A stretch of DNA of 64,000 nt from Acanthacorydalis orientalis (Eukaryota; Arthropoda; Insecta; Megaloptera; Corydalidae), in contig CM068315.1 of the NCBI GenBank assembly GCA_034766995.1, positions 54,304,556 through 54,368,555 of the forward strand, written 5' to 3'. Below the pieces are notes generated by a model, which did not search any database, had not been told where the DNA came from, and worked only from the letters and a program-made list of their open reading frames with translations. The translations under genes and the position numbers were made by a program. This document shows positions 12,541 through 26,091 of this stretch, in pieces (positions within the stretch are counted from its first letter, which is position 1; every line of letters begins with the position of its first letter).

Positions 12541-12705
12541 CCTATATTAAAAAACAGTCATTTTAGAATAGCTGATCAAATTCTAAAATAATCTTACAAT
12601 TCTACTTTTTCTGCTCTGTTGAATCTGCTTTTTTCAAAACTAGTTCTCAGAAAAATAAACAGGATCTTAAAAAATACGTTGTTGATCGCAGAATATACAT
12701 ACATG

Positions 12706-12709
<4 letters not shown>

Positions 12710-12752
<43 letters not shown>
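12710..12752. repeat. (TA)n microsatellite
   Basis: About 42 bp of TA between the LINE fragment and the foldback-like element. Confidence 0.95.
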
Positions 12753-12754
<2 letters not shown>

Positions 12755-12850
12755 TGTTAAAACACGGTGATTATACACATAATTAAAACCAGTTCTACAA
12801 TCCAAATAATTTATTTACTCGCAATTAATTATTTCAAATAGACACGTACA

Positions 12851-12861
12851 CTCACACACAC

Positions 12862-12930
<69 letters not shown>
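12851..12930. repeat. (CA)n(TA)n compound microsatellite
   Basis: It directly touches the left arm of the foldback-like element at 12931. Confidence 0.95.
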
Positions 12931-14120
<1,190 letters not shown>

Positions 14121-14465
14121 TTTTTAAAAAGTAAACTTTCAAAACGTATTTTATGTGGATATATAATATATAAAATTACAGACCATAGTACTCTATATGT
14201 ATAACATGCAGAAAACGATGTTTTTGATTTAATTGCACGGAATAAGCTTCCAATTAGCCTTTTTCATACGCAACACAACATTCAGGTTGTCGTTTGAAAT
14301 TAAGTTCAGTCTATTTATTTGAAAGTCCTGAAAATATTATCATTATTGCACTAAATGTAGACTGCTAATACCGTATATAAGTTCATATATTTCTTTTGAA
14401 CAGAATATCAAGTAGGAGTAGATTGTAGTTCACAAGAGTGTAAGGGACTGTTGTCAATAAATATA

Positions 14466-15109
14466 TTAGGGTGTAACATGTGAAATTGCGGAATTTGTAG
14501 ATGAGAATTAAAACGCAGTATTTTTAACAAAACAAAATATATTTAATCAAAATAATCTCCATCAGCTTCAACGGTTTTTTTCTAACTAGAAATTAGATTG
14601 TTTAGCCCATTTTTATAAAAATCGTCATTTTCAGTGCTTATAAAGTCTTCGAATCCTTGAATCACTTCTGTTCGGTTCTTGAATTTTTCATTTCTTAAAT
14701 AATGTTCCAACTGGCGAAAAAGATGATAGTCTGTCGGTGAAAGATCCGGTGAATAAGGGGATGCGGTAAAATTGCATAATTCGATGAATTCGATTTGGGA
14801 ATTGTGATTCGAGATGTGTGCGGTCGAGCATTGTCTTGCATTAGTACTGGCCCACATCTATTGACTAGCATTGGCTGTTTCGTTTTTAATTTTTCATTGA
14901 TATTGTCGATTTCGCGAAAATATGAATCAGCCGTAATTGCTTCGCCTGGTTTTAAAAAAGAATAGTGGATTATTCTTTTATTTGTCCAGCACACAGTAAC
15001 CATAAGTTTTTTTTTGCTATGACGATGTTAACACGATTAATTGACACTTTTATTGAAAAAATAAAGTAAGAATTCAGAAAACAACAACCGTAATTATTTT
15101 CCTACCAAC

Positions 15110-15113
<4 letters not shown>
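14466..15113 (-). mobile_element. mariner relic carrying C-terminal half of transposase
   Basis: The minus strand reads MVTVCWTNKRIIHYSFLKPG and VLMQDNARPHTS (second Asp), then after a frameshift SPYSPDLSPTDYHLFRQLEH (third Asp), ending near 14582. TTAGGGTGTAACATGTGAAA at the left and a right end close to that of the 15.2-15.7 kb copy suggest two subfamilies are joined here. The N-terminal domain is absent. Confidence 0.75.

Positions 15114-15201
<88 letters not shown>
15114..15201. repeat. (TA)n microsatellite between two mariner ends
   Basis: 88 bp of TA filling exactly the gap between one mariner end (CCAACCTAA) and the next (TTAGGTCG). Confidence 0.95.
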
Positions 15202-15205
<4 letters not shown>

Positions 15206-15738
15206 GTCGATAGAAAAATAATTGCGGTTTATGATCCTCAAATTCATATACATTTTTCTCTTTTTTCGATTTTCCTGTTTTATGTGACCCGGGACTGTTT
15301 GATGACTAACGCTTAAATTTTGTGCAAGCTCTCGAGCGGTTCTGATTCAACTGACAAGTTCAGTCGATCGTTATGAACTGAACAAGGACACCCGAGACCT
15401 TCTTCATCTTCAGAACGAAATTTCTGGAACCACCATCGCACCGCACGTTCCTTAACAGCACCCACACCGAAAGAATCATTTAGTTTACAGGCAGTTTCTG
15501 CTGCTTTACGATCCGTTTTGAGTTCATACGAAAAATTTCTCTTATTTGCTTCTTTTCCATCTTTAATTTAATAGCCCGATTTGAAACAAAATTAATAAAA
15601 AAACCAAAGTTGATGTTACCATAATACAGACTGAAAAATGCACCTTCAAACGATATTAACCGATTTTTTGACACTTTTATTGAAGAAAAAGTTAGAATTC
15701 AGAAAACAAAAACCGCAATTATTTTTTTATCAGCCTAA
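15202..15738 (-). mobile_element. Internally deleted mariner (MITE-like), both ends present
   Basis: TTAGGTCGATAGAAAAATAA at the left and its imperfect inverse (ending ATCAGCCTAA) at the right enclose only 537 bp. The inner sequence near 15421-15560 matches the transposase N-terminal part of the element at 5.4-6.7 kb, while the catalytic part is gone. A (TA)n array abuts each end, fitting insertion at TA. Confidence 0.75.
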
Positions 15739-15740
15739 TA

Positions 15741-15743
15741 TGT

Positions 15744-15794
<51 letters not shown>
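15741..15794. repeat. (TA)n microsatellite
   Basis: About 54 bp beside the right end of the deleted mariner. Confidence 0.95.
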
Positions 15795-15797
<3 letters not shown>

Positions 15798-16758
15798 AAT
15801 TATGTATTTAATTATGATTTGATTGCGACTCTACATAACTTTCGTTTACAATCCAAATAAAAGAGAGATAGTAGATAATATGAAATATTTGTATTTTACG
15901 AAAATGAATGTGTCGAAGTTTCAACATTTTGCGAATAAATTATGAAAAATATCAACAGCAAACACGACTCGAAAATCAATAAATATTTACACTGTGTGAA
16001 ATGAATCCGTGTCAGTTATTATTCTGCCATTTCGAAATTTGTCTCACGCCTGACATTTCTGCTTTATTTTTCAGCGTAACAGGTTTACAGGTGTACTAAA
16101 TAAAAATATATTGATTTTTATTCATTTGCATGGACTCGAAACGAACTTATAACTTTCACTTGTGCATCATTACTAAAATTGAATTGCTCGTGTTTCTTTG
16201 TTACTAATTCTACGAATCAATTATATAGAAACATAAAAAAGAATTTCTCTTCTTAGAAACTAATCGTTTTTTTTTTTTTTGTTGTGGCACAAATGTTCTA
16301 TTCGTTTTGATAAAATTATGAAGCAATCAGTTTAACTGAAAAAATGTTTTACAAACGAATTCTTAAGAAATTACTTTTAATGTATTGTTCTTTCATGCCG
16401 TTATTTAAATATACTTTAATTGTGATTTTTATAATATATAGAAAACCGTTTGTATTAAAATATCAACTTGAAACTTTTTTGAACATTTTCGTGAGGATGT
16501 TGATCAGTATATCTTTTTTATGACTGTTATACTCTTTTAAATAATCATTTGCGAGAAAGAATGTATAGAATTTATCTGTTTGTCATGTTATAATCTTTTA
16601 CTCCTTCGAAAGCGCTTCGAAACAAGCTATGAAGTTAAATGATGATAGGAAATGACAGAAAAATATATAAATGGGAAATATTCATAAAGTGTTTTAAGTT
16701 TTGGTACGCATAAATGAGGTCTTTTAAACGATTTACTTTAATTACTTTTTAAATAATT
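15795..16758. other. Gene-less AT-rich stretch
   Basis: No open frame over 60 codons and no repeat partner noticed. Confidence 0.5.
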
Positions 16759-16912
16759 AACCCTTTCACTGCTCTAGGCGCCTTTAAGCGCTCAACTAAT
16801 ATCGCTAGACCAGTGCTGCAGGTACCTTCAAGCACTCAACTGATATCTCCAGATCAGTGCTTTAGGCGATCAACTGACATTGTTGAGATAGTGCTGTTGA
16901 CACCTAAATGCT
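16759..16912. repeat. TTAACCCTTTCACTGC terminus followed by about 47-bp imperfect tandem repeats
   Basis: After TTAACCCTTTCACTGC there are three diverged units built on CAGTGCT(n)AGGCGCCTTnAAGC and CTCAACTGATATC (about 16776, 16822, 16868). The TTAA-CCC start resembles a piggyBac-type end; no partner end was found. Confidence 0.5.
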
Positions 16913-16966
16913 TATATTTATCATCTAGCATTTTGATTGAATACAAGTCAAACGCTACCAGCTCTA

Positions 16967-17142
16967 TTAACACTAGAACTACCGACAGTTGAGACGAAGC
17001 TATTTCTACCGAAACCTGTCAAAATGACTGATCTTTAAAAAAATCGTAATAATAAAATATTTTTATATTTATTGACTTGTTAGTTTCTTACAGAAGAAAT
17101 TCCATGTTATGTAGTACATTTTTGTTATTACATATTAACCCA
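16967..17142 (+). repeat. TTAA-bounded repeat, copy 1
   Basis: It begins TTAACACTAGAACTACCGAC and ends at TACATATTAA; about 170 bp, a close match to 28646-28811. The terminus has the look of piggyBac-type ends. A possible source of non-autonomous copies. Confidence 0.6.
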
Positions 17143-17559
17143 TTCGAGACTATGTTCCCTGAATGAGGATTGGCACATTTTATCACTTACACATCAATAA
17201 TAATAATAAGTATTATAAATAATATATGCTTTGGTAAAAAAAAAATAAAATACATTTTCATTTCAAAGTTAAGTTGTTCTTATAGTGTAAAGTAAATTAT
17301 CAGGTATAAAAAGTCATAAGTTGTCGCATTTCTTACAAACATAGTTTCTCTTTTGAGTGGATTTTCCGCATACATATCTTCAGAGATTTTCAATCGTTTT
17401 GCCATTTTCGCGGCTTGTAAAAATAAAATAAAACTAGTGATTAAATAAAATTTATATTTATATTCATTTTTCTCACCTCACACTAATTGAAATAACATGT
17501 CGTTTATTATAATTTATATATTTATTTTTTTATTATTCATTATTTTTTTATTCTTCATT

Positions 17560-18006
17560 CGATGAGAATTTCTTTCAATTTGCCAAGTTCGTGAAGAGGA
17601 AGAAGTCGCACGGGGTCGAAACCGGAGAATAGGATGGATTAGGAATCAATTCGAAGCATGATCCGTGCAATTTTGTCGTCAGGTGTCTGAAAAAGTTCAA
17701 CTCGGCGTGAGAAACGGTTCGATGGATTCGTCACGAGCTCTCCGACGACACCAAGCTCGGCCGAGTCCGCACATTTAATCAACTTCTTCAGAGAAACGAG
17801 CAAAATCTCTTTCTTTCACATCTGGTGACCGGTATTGACTCATGGCTTCTCTTCGAAAATGTTAAACGAAAGAAGGTGTGCCTTGATCCCGACCAGACTC
17901 CGAAAACAATTCCAAAGGTCGTCCGTTGCAAAAAGGCCATGTCGTGTGTTTGGCGCGTCCGATCTGATATAATTCACTGGGAGATTATGGATGGAACGTA
18001 TCCCTA
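17560..18006 (+). mobile_element. mariner-like transposase relic with altered first catalytic motif
   Basis: The frame at 17825-18006 reads VTGIDSWLLFENVKRKKVCL and later VWRVRSDIIHWEIM, aligning with VTGDEKW...WWDxxGIVHWELL of mariner transposases. The catalytic GDEKW is GIDSW here. Upstream about 250 bp resemble the linker region in shifted frames (RRHQARPSPH). No terminal repeats recognised. Confidence 0.65.
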
Positions 18007-19135
18007 AATTTTTCAACATAAGTTATGACTTTTTTGTGTGATTTTTTTATATGCGGTTTTCTGTGCAACGCACCTACCGCATAAAAAAGACTTGACTGTA
18101 CATAAACGATGAATAAAAAAATCATTCAAATTGTAATTAGAATCTGCAATGTTCTTCTTGTGATAAATTTAATACGAGCAATTACATAAAATAATAAATT
18201 AAGATATAATAATAATTATAAATATAATCACTTGAGAATCATTATAATCACTGTAATCATTTGCTTAGGATAAAAAATCCGGTAGTAAGATTGTTTCTTC
18301 TAATCGTACTGCAAGACATTAATGTTTTTATATATTTTCATCGTCCTTGAACGTTTTTAGTATACATCTAATTATAAAATTTAATATGAAACCATTATAG
18401 TTTTTTTTTATTTTTGACTTTCTGTTGAAAATCTCACTACCATGATAAAATAAATCATTTCAGAAACCATCTTACATACTCAAAATTGACGAATTAAATA
18501 TCATATTTAATTTGTTTTAATTTAAAAATTTATATTATAAAATGAAATTTACTTAAAAAACTATATATGTATATATATATATATATATATCCAAATTTTG
18601 AAGATTTTTGAAATAATCTAACGAAATTTAATCTCTTTAACCAATAAATGATAATAAAACAACTTATATGTAATGGAAAATCCAGTTAAAAAATTAATTT
18701 TAATTATAATGGGTTTTTTTCTATATAAACTAAAGCAATTTTATATTCAAGGTAATAAATAATAACATTATTTCTAGAATCTAATCTCAGAGTGAATTGC
18801 AAATAAAAAACGACCTTCTTAAGCAACAGTTTTCATATAAAAATAATCCAAATAGAAGTATTTAAAATTAAAGGAAATTATAAATTCGGTTTAACATTTT
18901 CATAAGGTCGGAAATAATGTTTCTAGGAATACAAAATATATAAAAAAAATAATCTCGCATTTTTTTACAAAAAAAAGAGGGAAATGAATAAACGCACGTT
19001 CTATTTATATGTGAGTATATTTGAATTTCATTTTACATTTCGAACATTTATGTATTTTTAGACACTGTATAAGTGTGGAATTAAAACAGATTAAAAATAT
19101 TTGAAATCCATTTCAAGTTCTTGAATTGAATTTTC
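18007..19135. other. Gene-less AT-rich stretch
   Basis: Very AT-rich, one short TA array (about 18565-18590); nothing coding seen. Confidence 0.5.
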
Positions 19136-19194
19136 TTAAGACAACCTCACTCCGCCACCACCTGGGCATTCGCCATGGCTGATGATGGCAAAGT
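19136..19194 (-). pseudogene. Orphan terminal exon of a third Kazal-type gene
   Basis: After a good acceptor (TTTCTCTTTACAG) the minus strand encodes xFAIISHGECPGGGGVRLS and a stop. The FAIISHGEC segment matches the end of a Kazal domain and has the same phase as the last exon of the Kazal gene at 30.7-31.9 kb (codon split 1/2; KFDLIARGRC there). A donor-like GCG|GTAAGA at 19452/19451 would supply VCHKS with the same C-x12-C spacing as that gene, but its frame is closed by a stop 34 nt upstream. A TTAA-flanked MITE starts 185 bp further upstream. No core exon was found, so this is a relic, or a gene whose other exons I missed. Confidence 0.4.
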
Positions 19195-19636
19195 CTGTAA
19201 AGAGAAATAGCTTTAATTATATTTATTCATTGATTTGCATTGATGACTTATGATTGTGTCAAATCATTCAATTACAAAATTAGTTTATAATCATTTATAA
19301 ACATATAATATTTGGTAATAGTATTTAGTGTATAATAGTAGCATTCAGCTGTTTCCAGGATAAAAATCAATAAAAAAACATTTTTTTTTAAATAAAAGTT
19401 TATAGTATAAGGCTAATGCCAATCCATACAGAAATAATATTTGGGTCTTACCGCTCTTATGACAAACATTAACAATTTTTATCTACTTTTTCAGTTGATG
19501 CAGAATCATCTGTATTTTTTAATAATTCGTCATCAATCCTATTCAAAAGTATATTTTTATCCGTAGTAGAGATTGCATGCGATATAAACCCTTTCTGTTT
19601 ATGTCCGAGAGTTTTACAATACTGTCAGGTCCTTAA

Positions 19637-20303
19637 CCAGTTAACTGCGTTCGACGTCTATGCACGTCAATCCAAAACTTTATTTCAGTGCGGTCGACGT
19701 GTATACTCGTCGTGTCAAAATAACCTCTAAATAAAGTAACCTTTATATTAACCAGTAAAATATATTATATTACCAGTAATATATATAATGTAATATATAT
19801 TATATTACCAGTAAAATTGTTATATATTTTATAAAAAAAAGTTTGATTATTTGATTATTCTCTTTGGTTCCCCGTGTAATGTCTTATTTTTTTTATGCTG
19901 ACTTGATTATTTTCCCCAATCGGGTATTCGCAAAATTGTTTTGTGCACCTCACTGTGCATATCGGATATTCCCCGATAACAACTGAAATAACATAAATGA
20001 GATGCTCGAACTATGACGGCCCTTACTAATTTCTGATTCGTTGCAGGAATGCGATATTTATAAGTTTAATTTATTATTTTTTGGGCAATTATTAAGTTTT
20101 TAGTAACAAGAAGTTTTTGAACAATGAATTGTTAATTATTTATGGAATAAAACTGTAATCGTTCTTCGTTTCGTTTTACTTTTCAGATAAAATTTACAAC
20201 AGGAGCATTTGCCCTGCGTTCGACGTGTACACTCGTCATTGCTCTTGATTTTAATTACGCACCCCGTGATGGATTTTTAAAACTAAATTCCGCAGTTAAC
20301 TGG
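19637..20303. mobile_element. piggyBac-type MITE with TTAA target duplication
   Basis: CCAGTTAACTGCG at 19637 and CGCAGTTAACTGG ending at 20303 are perfect 13-bp inverted termini, flanked on both sides by TTAA (19633-19636, 20304-20307). Subterminal GTTCGACGTsTAyrCwCGTC motifs recur (19648, 19690, 20219). There is no transposase; 667 bp. TTAA duplication is diagnostic of the piggyBac superfamily. Confidence 0.8.
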
Positions 20304-20307
20304 TTAA

Positions 20308-20983
20308 ATACGAAGCGTCCGATTTCGAATCGAAAATTTAGTTGATAATATCACAAACAAGAAGCAGCACGATCAATCGAAGCATCCGCCTAAACTGTCG
20401 ACACAGTTTTGCCATCTTAAAGGTAGCGTGTTCGAAGAAACCTGCGAAGCGAGCGGCGATGAAATCTCGAAAGGTATCCTGGAAATCTCGAAAGGTATCT
20501 TCCACAGTTTGTCGAGAACTGAAAATGTCTACTTGCAAGGAGTGCACATGCACATGAACATTCAAGGCGAAGACGCTAACAAAGTATTCTCGCTTTTCGT
20601 GTTGAACGTACATCAACGACTATTTTATTCTTCAATAAAATTCGATTTAATTTCTGTTTTAAAGTTAGATTTTCTGTGTTTATCGTGTCGAGATGATTTC
20701 ACTTTATCAGAACTTCGGTTGGTATTTGCAAGTAAACAATCATTAATATTAAATGTTTTATCAAGAGAGATGTGTGTGGTGCTTATGGTATTATTCATTT
20801 ACATAAAAAATCGGTTAAATTCCTAACAGTTGTTGCGAAAGAACGACTATTACCGCAATAATGTATTATGAAATATTGTTTACGAAAGAAAAAGTAATCC
20901 CACATATCACTCAATGGCCATGACTTTGCTGATAAAGATTGTTAAATGAAATAAATAAATATATGTCCACATATGTGTGTATA

Positions 20984-21034
<51 letters not shown>

Positions 21035-21528
21035 GATAAGTAACAGTTTAATAATGATATAATGAATGTACAATCCAAGTAATTTTATATTTTATTTACA
21101 GTGCTTTTAACTCTAATTTCATATTAATATTGCAGTAACAATGAATGAATTAATGTCATGGTCTTAGAATATTTCCGGTGACCATTTGCAAAAATTTCAA
21201 TATTCAATGTAGATTTCATATCCGAAACGAAACAGTTTATCCAATTTTTTTATTCCCGTGTGCAAGGGGGACGACTTTCCGAATATAGAACCCAAATATT
21301 GTTCGATTGGAACTATTTCCTCTTCTGTCACGAATTTATTTCTAGGTAAATACTCGATATTTCTATATTTCTAAAATTCTGGACCGTTTTTGTATGCTTA
21401 CTTAACAATGGTTCGACACTAGACAGACAGAAATAAAAATTTTACTATAATTTAACAGAATATTAATAAAACATTTAGCTAAGAACGATCTATCAATTTA
21501 ATTATGATTGAACTAGTAACTTTTGGAG

Positions 21529-21567
<39 letters not shown>

Positions 21568-22899
21568 TTATTTATTTATATACAGATGCGAGTGGTATTT
21601 GAGGACATATTTGATAATTTAAGAAAAGAAACTCCAACCGAGCAAAAATCAAAAATTTTTTAATAAAAATTTCCGCACATGTTCTCGATAGGCTTTCTTA
21701 TTAGATTATCATATGACTGTTTCGATGCGGGACCATGGGAGATTTGCAGAAATGAAATCTAGACATGTAAATTTCAAATAATATACACAATTATTTTGTC
21801 TATTAATTGTTCTGTACAAATATAAATATTTTATAGTGTGTTATCGCAACTGCTTCCTATTTGTGTTAAAAATGTTGAACGCATTAAATAAACATATAAA
21901 ACGAATTGTTAGGTTTTTTTAATTTTACTAAATTAGTCACTTCGGTATAGAATAAAGCCGCTTTTTATGAATGTCTGCTCCAGCCGTCAAACAAAAGGTG
22001 TTCGTTATATAAAATTGTTCGAATTTTGTAGTTTATTAGTTGGATTACAGAACAAGAATGCATAAGTACGAAATAAATAATCTTCTTTATCAATGAAAAC
22101 ATTTGAAGGGATGTTTGAAATTTATACTAACGCTTTTTATTTACCTCTTCTAAATTTAAAATCATAACTTTCATTTCTTTCTAAGACAATAAAAGATCAT
22201 ACAAACAATGATCGTAAATATCAGACCCGCTATATTCTGAACACATAAACCGCATAAACTACGAATCATCATTTTAATTACTCACACGAACTAATTTAAT
22301 AACAGTGAATCATAAGTGTCAATAGAAAGATTTAAATAATTTCAAAAGTATCATAATTCGAATATATGTATTTGTCTATACACATAAACCGCAAAACTTT
22401 TATCTATAAAAAAAATGTTACTTTTTATCTCTACAAAACACTGAAATATTGTTCTCTGGTTTTGTACATTGTTTGTTTTTTTTTAAAAAAAAAAATATAC
22501 AGTTTGTTAAAATGATAAACACGGAATGTGTCAGAAAACGTATACAACAGTTATACAAACAATATGTAGCTAATAAATAATTTTTACTCTATTTAGATTT
22601 CGCACGGGAGGAAGTTGGCAAGAAGAAAGATTTTTTTTAGACTAGTTTGGTTATTTGATGATCAGGTCCTATGTTCAAATAATAACGGCATTTCTGTATC
22701 GGCAGTTCCTGGAGTTTTTACGCCCTGAATACCCACATCTGACACTTATTTAAATATTGACTTCATTTCTTCAATTAACTTCATTTCAATGGCTAGGAAG
22801 AATTTCAAAAAACCTAGTACTCGTGTATATAACAATTAAAAATTTTAAGCGGTAAAGATAACAAGTTAACTCCCCACCTCAATCTTGCATAGTCAGAAT

Positions 22900-22900
<1 letters not shown>
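20308..22900. other. Mostly unassigned intergenic DNA
   Basis: It contains open frames at 20338-20616 (minus; includes a hydrophobic MLRLIVLLLVCDIIN) and 20428-20826 (plus) that I cannot link to other exons, and (TA)n arrays at 20986-21030 and 21531-21561. No gene can be supported. Confidence 0.4.

Positions 22901-22902
<2 letters not shown>

Positions 22903-22961
<59 letters not shown>
22903..22961. repeat. (TA)n microsatellite
   Basis: About 58 bp abutting a dispersed GC-hairpin repeat at 22962. Confidence 0.95.
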
Positions 22962-23110
22962 TAGGAGGCTCAGCCCCCTATTCACTTCGGCGGTCAATGC
23001 CTGGGCGCGCTACACTCGCCCACTTGTCAATTATAAGCATGCACCTGTACCCGAAAGAAACGGTGGCAACAAGGGGAGGGATATGCTTCGAGGGAAGGTG
23101 GATGTAAAGA
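22962..23110 (-). repeat. Dispersed repeat with GC-rich hairpins, inverted copy
   Basis: Read on the minus strand: TTATAATTGACAAGTGGGCG, then GGGGGCTGAGCCTCCTAG ending at the TA array. Matches the order in the copies at 6.8 and 49.7 kb. Confidence 0.65.
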
Positions 23111-23338
23111 TTTAGAATCAGGTTTAATTGTTTTTTTCTTGAAACTTTTCCCCAGATGCTCACTATTTAAGAAGATTAACAACATATGATAACCAGAACA
23201 CAAACCATCACACGAAAATGTCTGTTGTCAGGGTCTTGTGCCCCCAGGTACTGTCTTCGATATTAAAGGGACAGTACAAAAGATGTCCAAATACCTCAAA
23301 TACGTGGAAAAAAAATACCGAATAAGTCGACGTCATGG

Positions 23339-23476
<138 letters not shown>

Positions 23477-23578
23477 ATATATATATGTTAAGTATGTCTA
23501 TATAATCATTCTTGCAGATAGGTTATTTATTGCAATGTAGTGTTTTATTAAGTTTTTTGTGGATTATTTTGATTTTCT

Positions 23579-23731
<153 letters not shown>

Positions 23732-23786
23732 GGTAGATAGAGAGAGAGAGAAAGAAAGAGAAATATATTTATAATATAGAACTAAA

Positions 23787-24046
23787 CTAAAATTTTTGAT
23801 TTTCCTTACTTTTATTATTTTCGCAATTGTGTTTTTTCAGTACACATTCGCTTCCAAACGACACTTCTTTTTCAGTTCCTTGGCGAGCGCACACGGGCTT
23901 ATATGCGATACCGTCGCAACTGTCACATTTGTCTATTTGTTGTTTTTTTTGCTTTTTTATGTCGTCCAAACTCTTTGAACAAACGGCTGAAGCAATCAGT
24001 GCCGCTGGAAAATAGCACGCATATTAGCTCTTGCGAAGAAATATTG

Positions 24047-24104
<58 letters not shown>

Positions 24105-25463
24105 AGAGAGAGAGAGTATTCCAAAAATGTGTTTTATGAATTTCAATACAGATTCCAGGGTTGCATCATTATTTGTACTAAAAGACGGTTCAATTCACTT
24201 TCACAAACGAATTTTCACTTTCTACAAGCTGCACAAAGAACTTGATCTAAATATTCAATAATTTTAATCATTTCTTATTTCAATTATCGCTTATTCATCA
24301 TTAAATGTGATACCGTCATTCCCAGAGAACTAATATATAGAAAAAATCAATATTCATACTCTATGATGCTCAAAGAGTAACGAGATCGTCGTAGAAATGT
24401 GCATGAAAAGAAAAAAAAACAAAAAAAATAATCAATTACTGAATGCTTTTGATCAGAAAAAAAAATTTCATTCGAGATTCATTTGTGAAATTCTCTTTTT
24501 ATGTTTTGATTCAAATTTAATTTGAACGTAGTACGAAAATTAGAACGCATACAAATTTAATTTTCATTTTTTAAATAAATCTTTTAATATTATTAATCAG
24601 TAGGTCAATAAACAAACGAATATTAATATTACTGAAAGTAAATCTTTATTGTTGTTATTATATTTCCGTTTATACCTGTATTTTTCTGGTAGACCTCGTC
24701 CTTTTGAATTACACGAGTGTCTACCTTCTACGACTATTCTCAGTATATGTGCCATCCTCAAGTAGTTGTTGATAATTAATTATTTATCTACAACTGATGA
24801 ACGCACACGTACCGAAATTAATCGTGAAAGAAGAGAGAAACTTAGGTAATTTAAAAGAACGAATAGCACCAGCACAATAAATCTTAATATTTTTCAAATA
24901 ACAACAATTTAAAAATTCCCATTTATAATACAACTTAATAACAGTTTTACATATTTTTAAGTGAAAAATTTACATTTTTATTTTTATAAATGTATAAAAA
25001 ATATTTATATGACTGAGAAAATATTTGAATTTATGTACAGACACTAATGAAAAGATTATTTTCTTTATAATTTCTGTAACACTTGTTCAGTTTCCATGAA
25101 AATTGATCGAAATTAAATAAATTAAGATTTAAGTATTATATTTTGAATAATTTTATAAATTTATAACAGATATCGTCACATTCTCTTTTCTCTTTATTAA
25201 ATACAAATAAATTGTTTTTGTATAAATAAAAACATCGGTTGAAATGAAAATGTTATCGCACTGATAAAAATCATTTTTTGATGACCGTAGTAACAAAATT
25301 TCGAAATCTACATTTTAAATTAGAATTGAATGTAAATACATACTGAATTCCGTGCGAAATAATTGTACGGGACGATAATAAGATCATTCGTTCAGTACAT
25401 AGTTGCATACAGTCTTTGTTATGGATACAAACCTGATATGAATAAAATGAACGCGACCTTCAT
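23787..25463 (-). CDS. Kazal-type secreted peptide 1, 2 coding exons
   Basis: Small secreted protein of 82 residues with a Kazal (serine protease inhibitor-like) domain. Exon 1, 25433-25463, encodes MKVAFILFIS and ends in phase 1 (TCAG|GTTTGT). Exon 2 is 23787-24004, after a 1.43-kb intron. Joined, residues 1-20 form a textbook signal peptide (core FILFISAALIASA). A Lys-rich spacer then leads to the domain: CDSC, YKPVCA, SFGSECVLKKHNC. Cysteines are C37, C40, C49, C64 and C71, plus C19 at the signal cleavage zone. The usual last Kazal cysteine is absent, so this is a truncated or atypical Kazal fold and inhibition is not assured. The exon-1 donor is non-consensus. The intron contains a (TA)n array directly beyond exon 2. 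Same strand and same phase-1 first intron as the gene at 30.7-31.9 kb, suggesting paralogy. Confidence 0.75.
24048..24101. repeat. (TA)n microsatellite in Kazal 1 intron
   Basis: About 54 bp, only 45 bp from the exon-2 acceptor, followed by (GA)n. The rest of the intron (24102-25432) is plain AT-rich sequence. Confidence 0.95.
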
Positions 25464-26091
25464 ATTGCACTGTTCACAACACAACTTTACTAGAGGTGAT
25501 CTGCAGATAAATTGACGGCAATGTCGCGATCCCAACAGATTTATTTCGATCGCGCAAGCGAAACTAATTGGAATCAAACCAGGGCCGAACGGCGCGTCAC
25601 AGACTTCTACAGCGTTTTTCGTTTTTTCTAAATATTTTTTATACGAAATAAACAAATTATCGAACACTGCAACGTCGTATTAGAGGAACAGATAAAAAAT
25701 TACTTGTTTTCTTTTCGCGTCCATTAAGATAATTAATAAAATACAAATAAATAAAAGAGTGTTCTTTCTTTTTTTAAAGCCGCTGGCAACAAGATAGAAC
25801 GACATAAAGTGAACTAAATGTTCTCTTTATTTCCAAACTGTCGGTTTTTTTTCTCATTTTTCGATCCAAATATCTGCTAAATGATATTTAATTACAGTGT
25901 ACGGAAACGTATCCAGCAAGTGTCTCCTTTTTTAGTTCATATTTTCTTACTTAATCTATGTGCGCATTTAATTTAACTTTTAAAAAAAATATCGAGTTCG
26001 TACAGTCATATATTCAATTTTATATTCTGTTCGAAACAACAAACAGTCCTTATTAGTTGGCCGGTGCAAGAAAATGCTGTTTTTATCTATG

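Noticed and set aside
19474..19625. Minus-strand frame including GHKQKGFISHAIS
   Set aside because: Open for about 50 codons but bounded by a weak acceptor, with no family resemblance and ended by a stop in AT-rich DNA.
19845..20003. A cysteine-containing minus-strand frame after an acceptor-like TTATTTCAG, considered as a Kazal core exon
   Set aside because: It lies wholly inside the 19637-20303 MITE, and its cysteine spacing is not Kazal-like.
20338..20616. Hydrophobic MLRLIVLLLVCDIIN on the minus strand, considered as the signal peptide of the third Kazal gene
   Set aside because: No donor in a phase matching the 19194 exon was found, and the MITE and 1 kb separate them. Not supportable.
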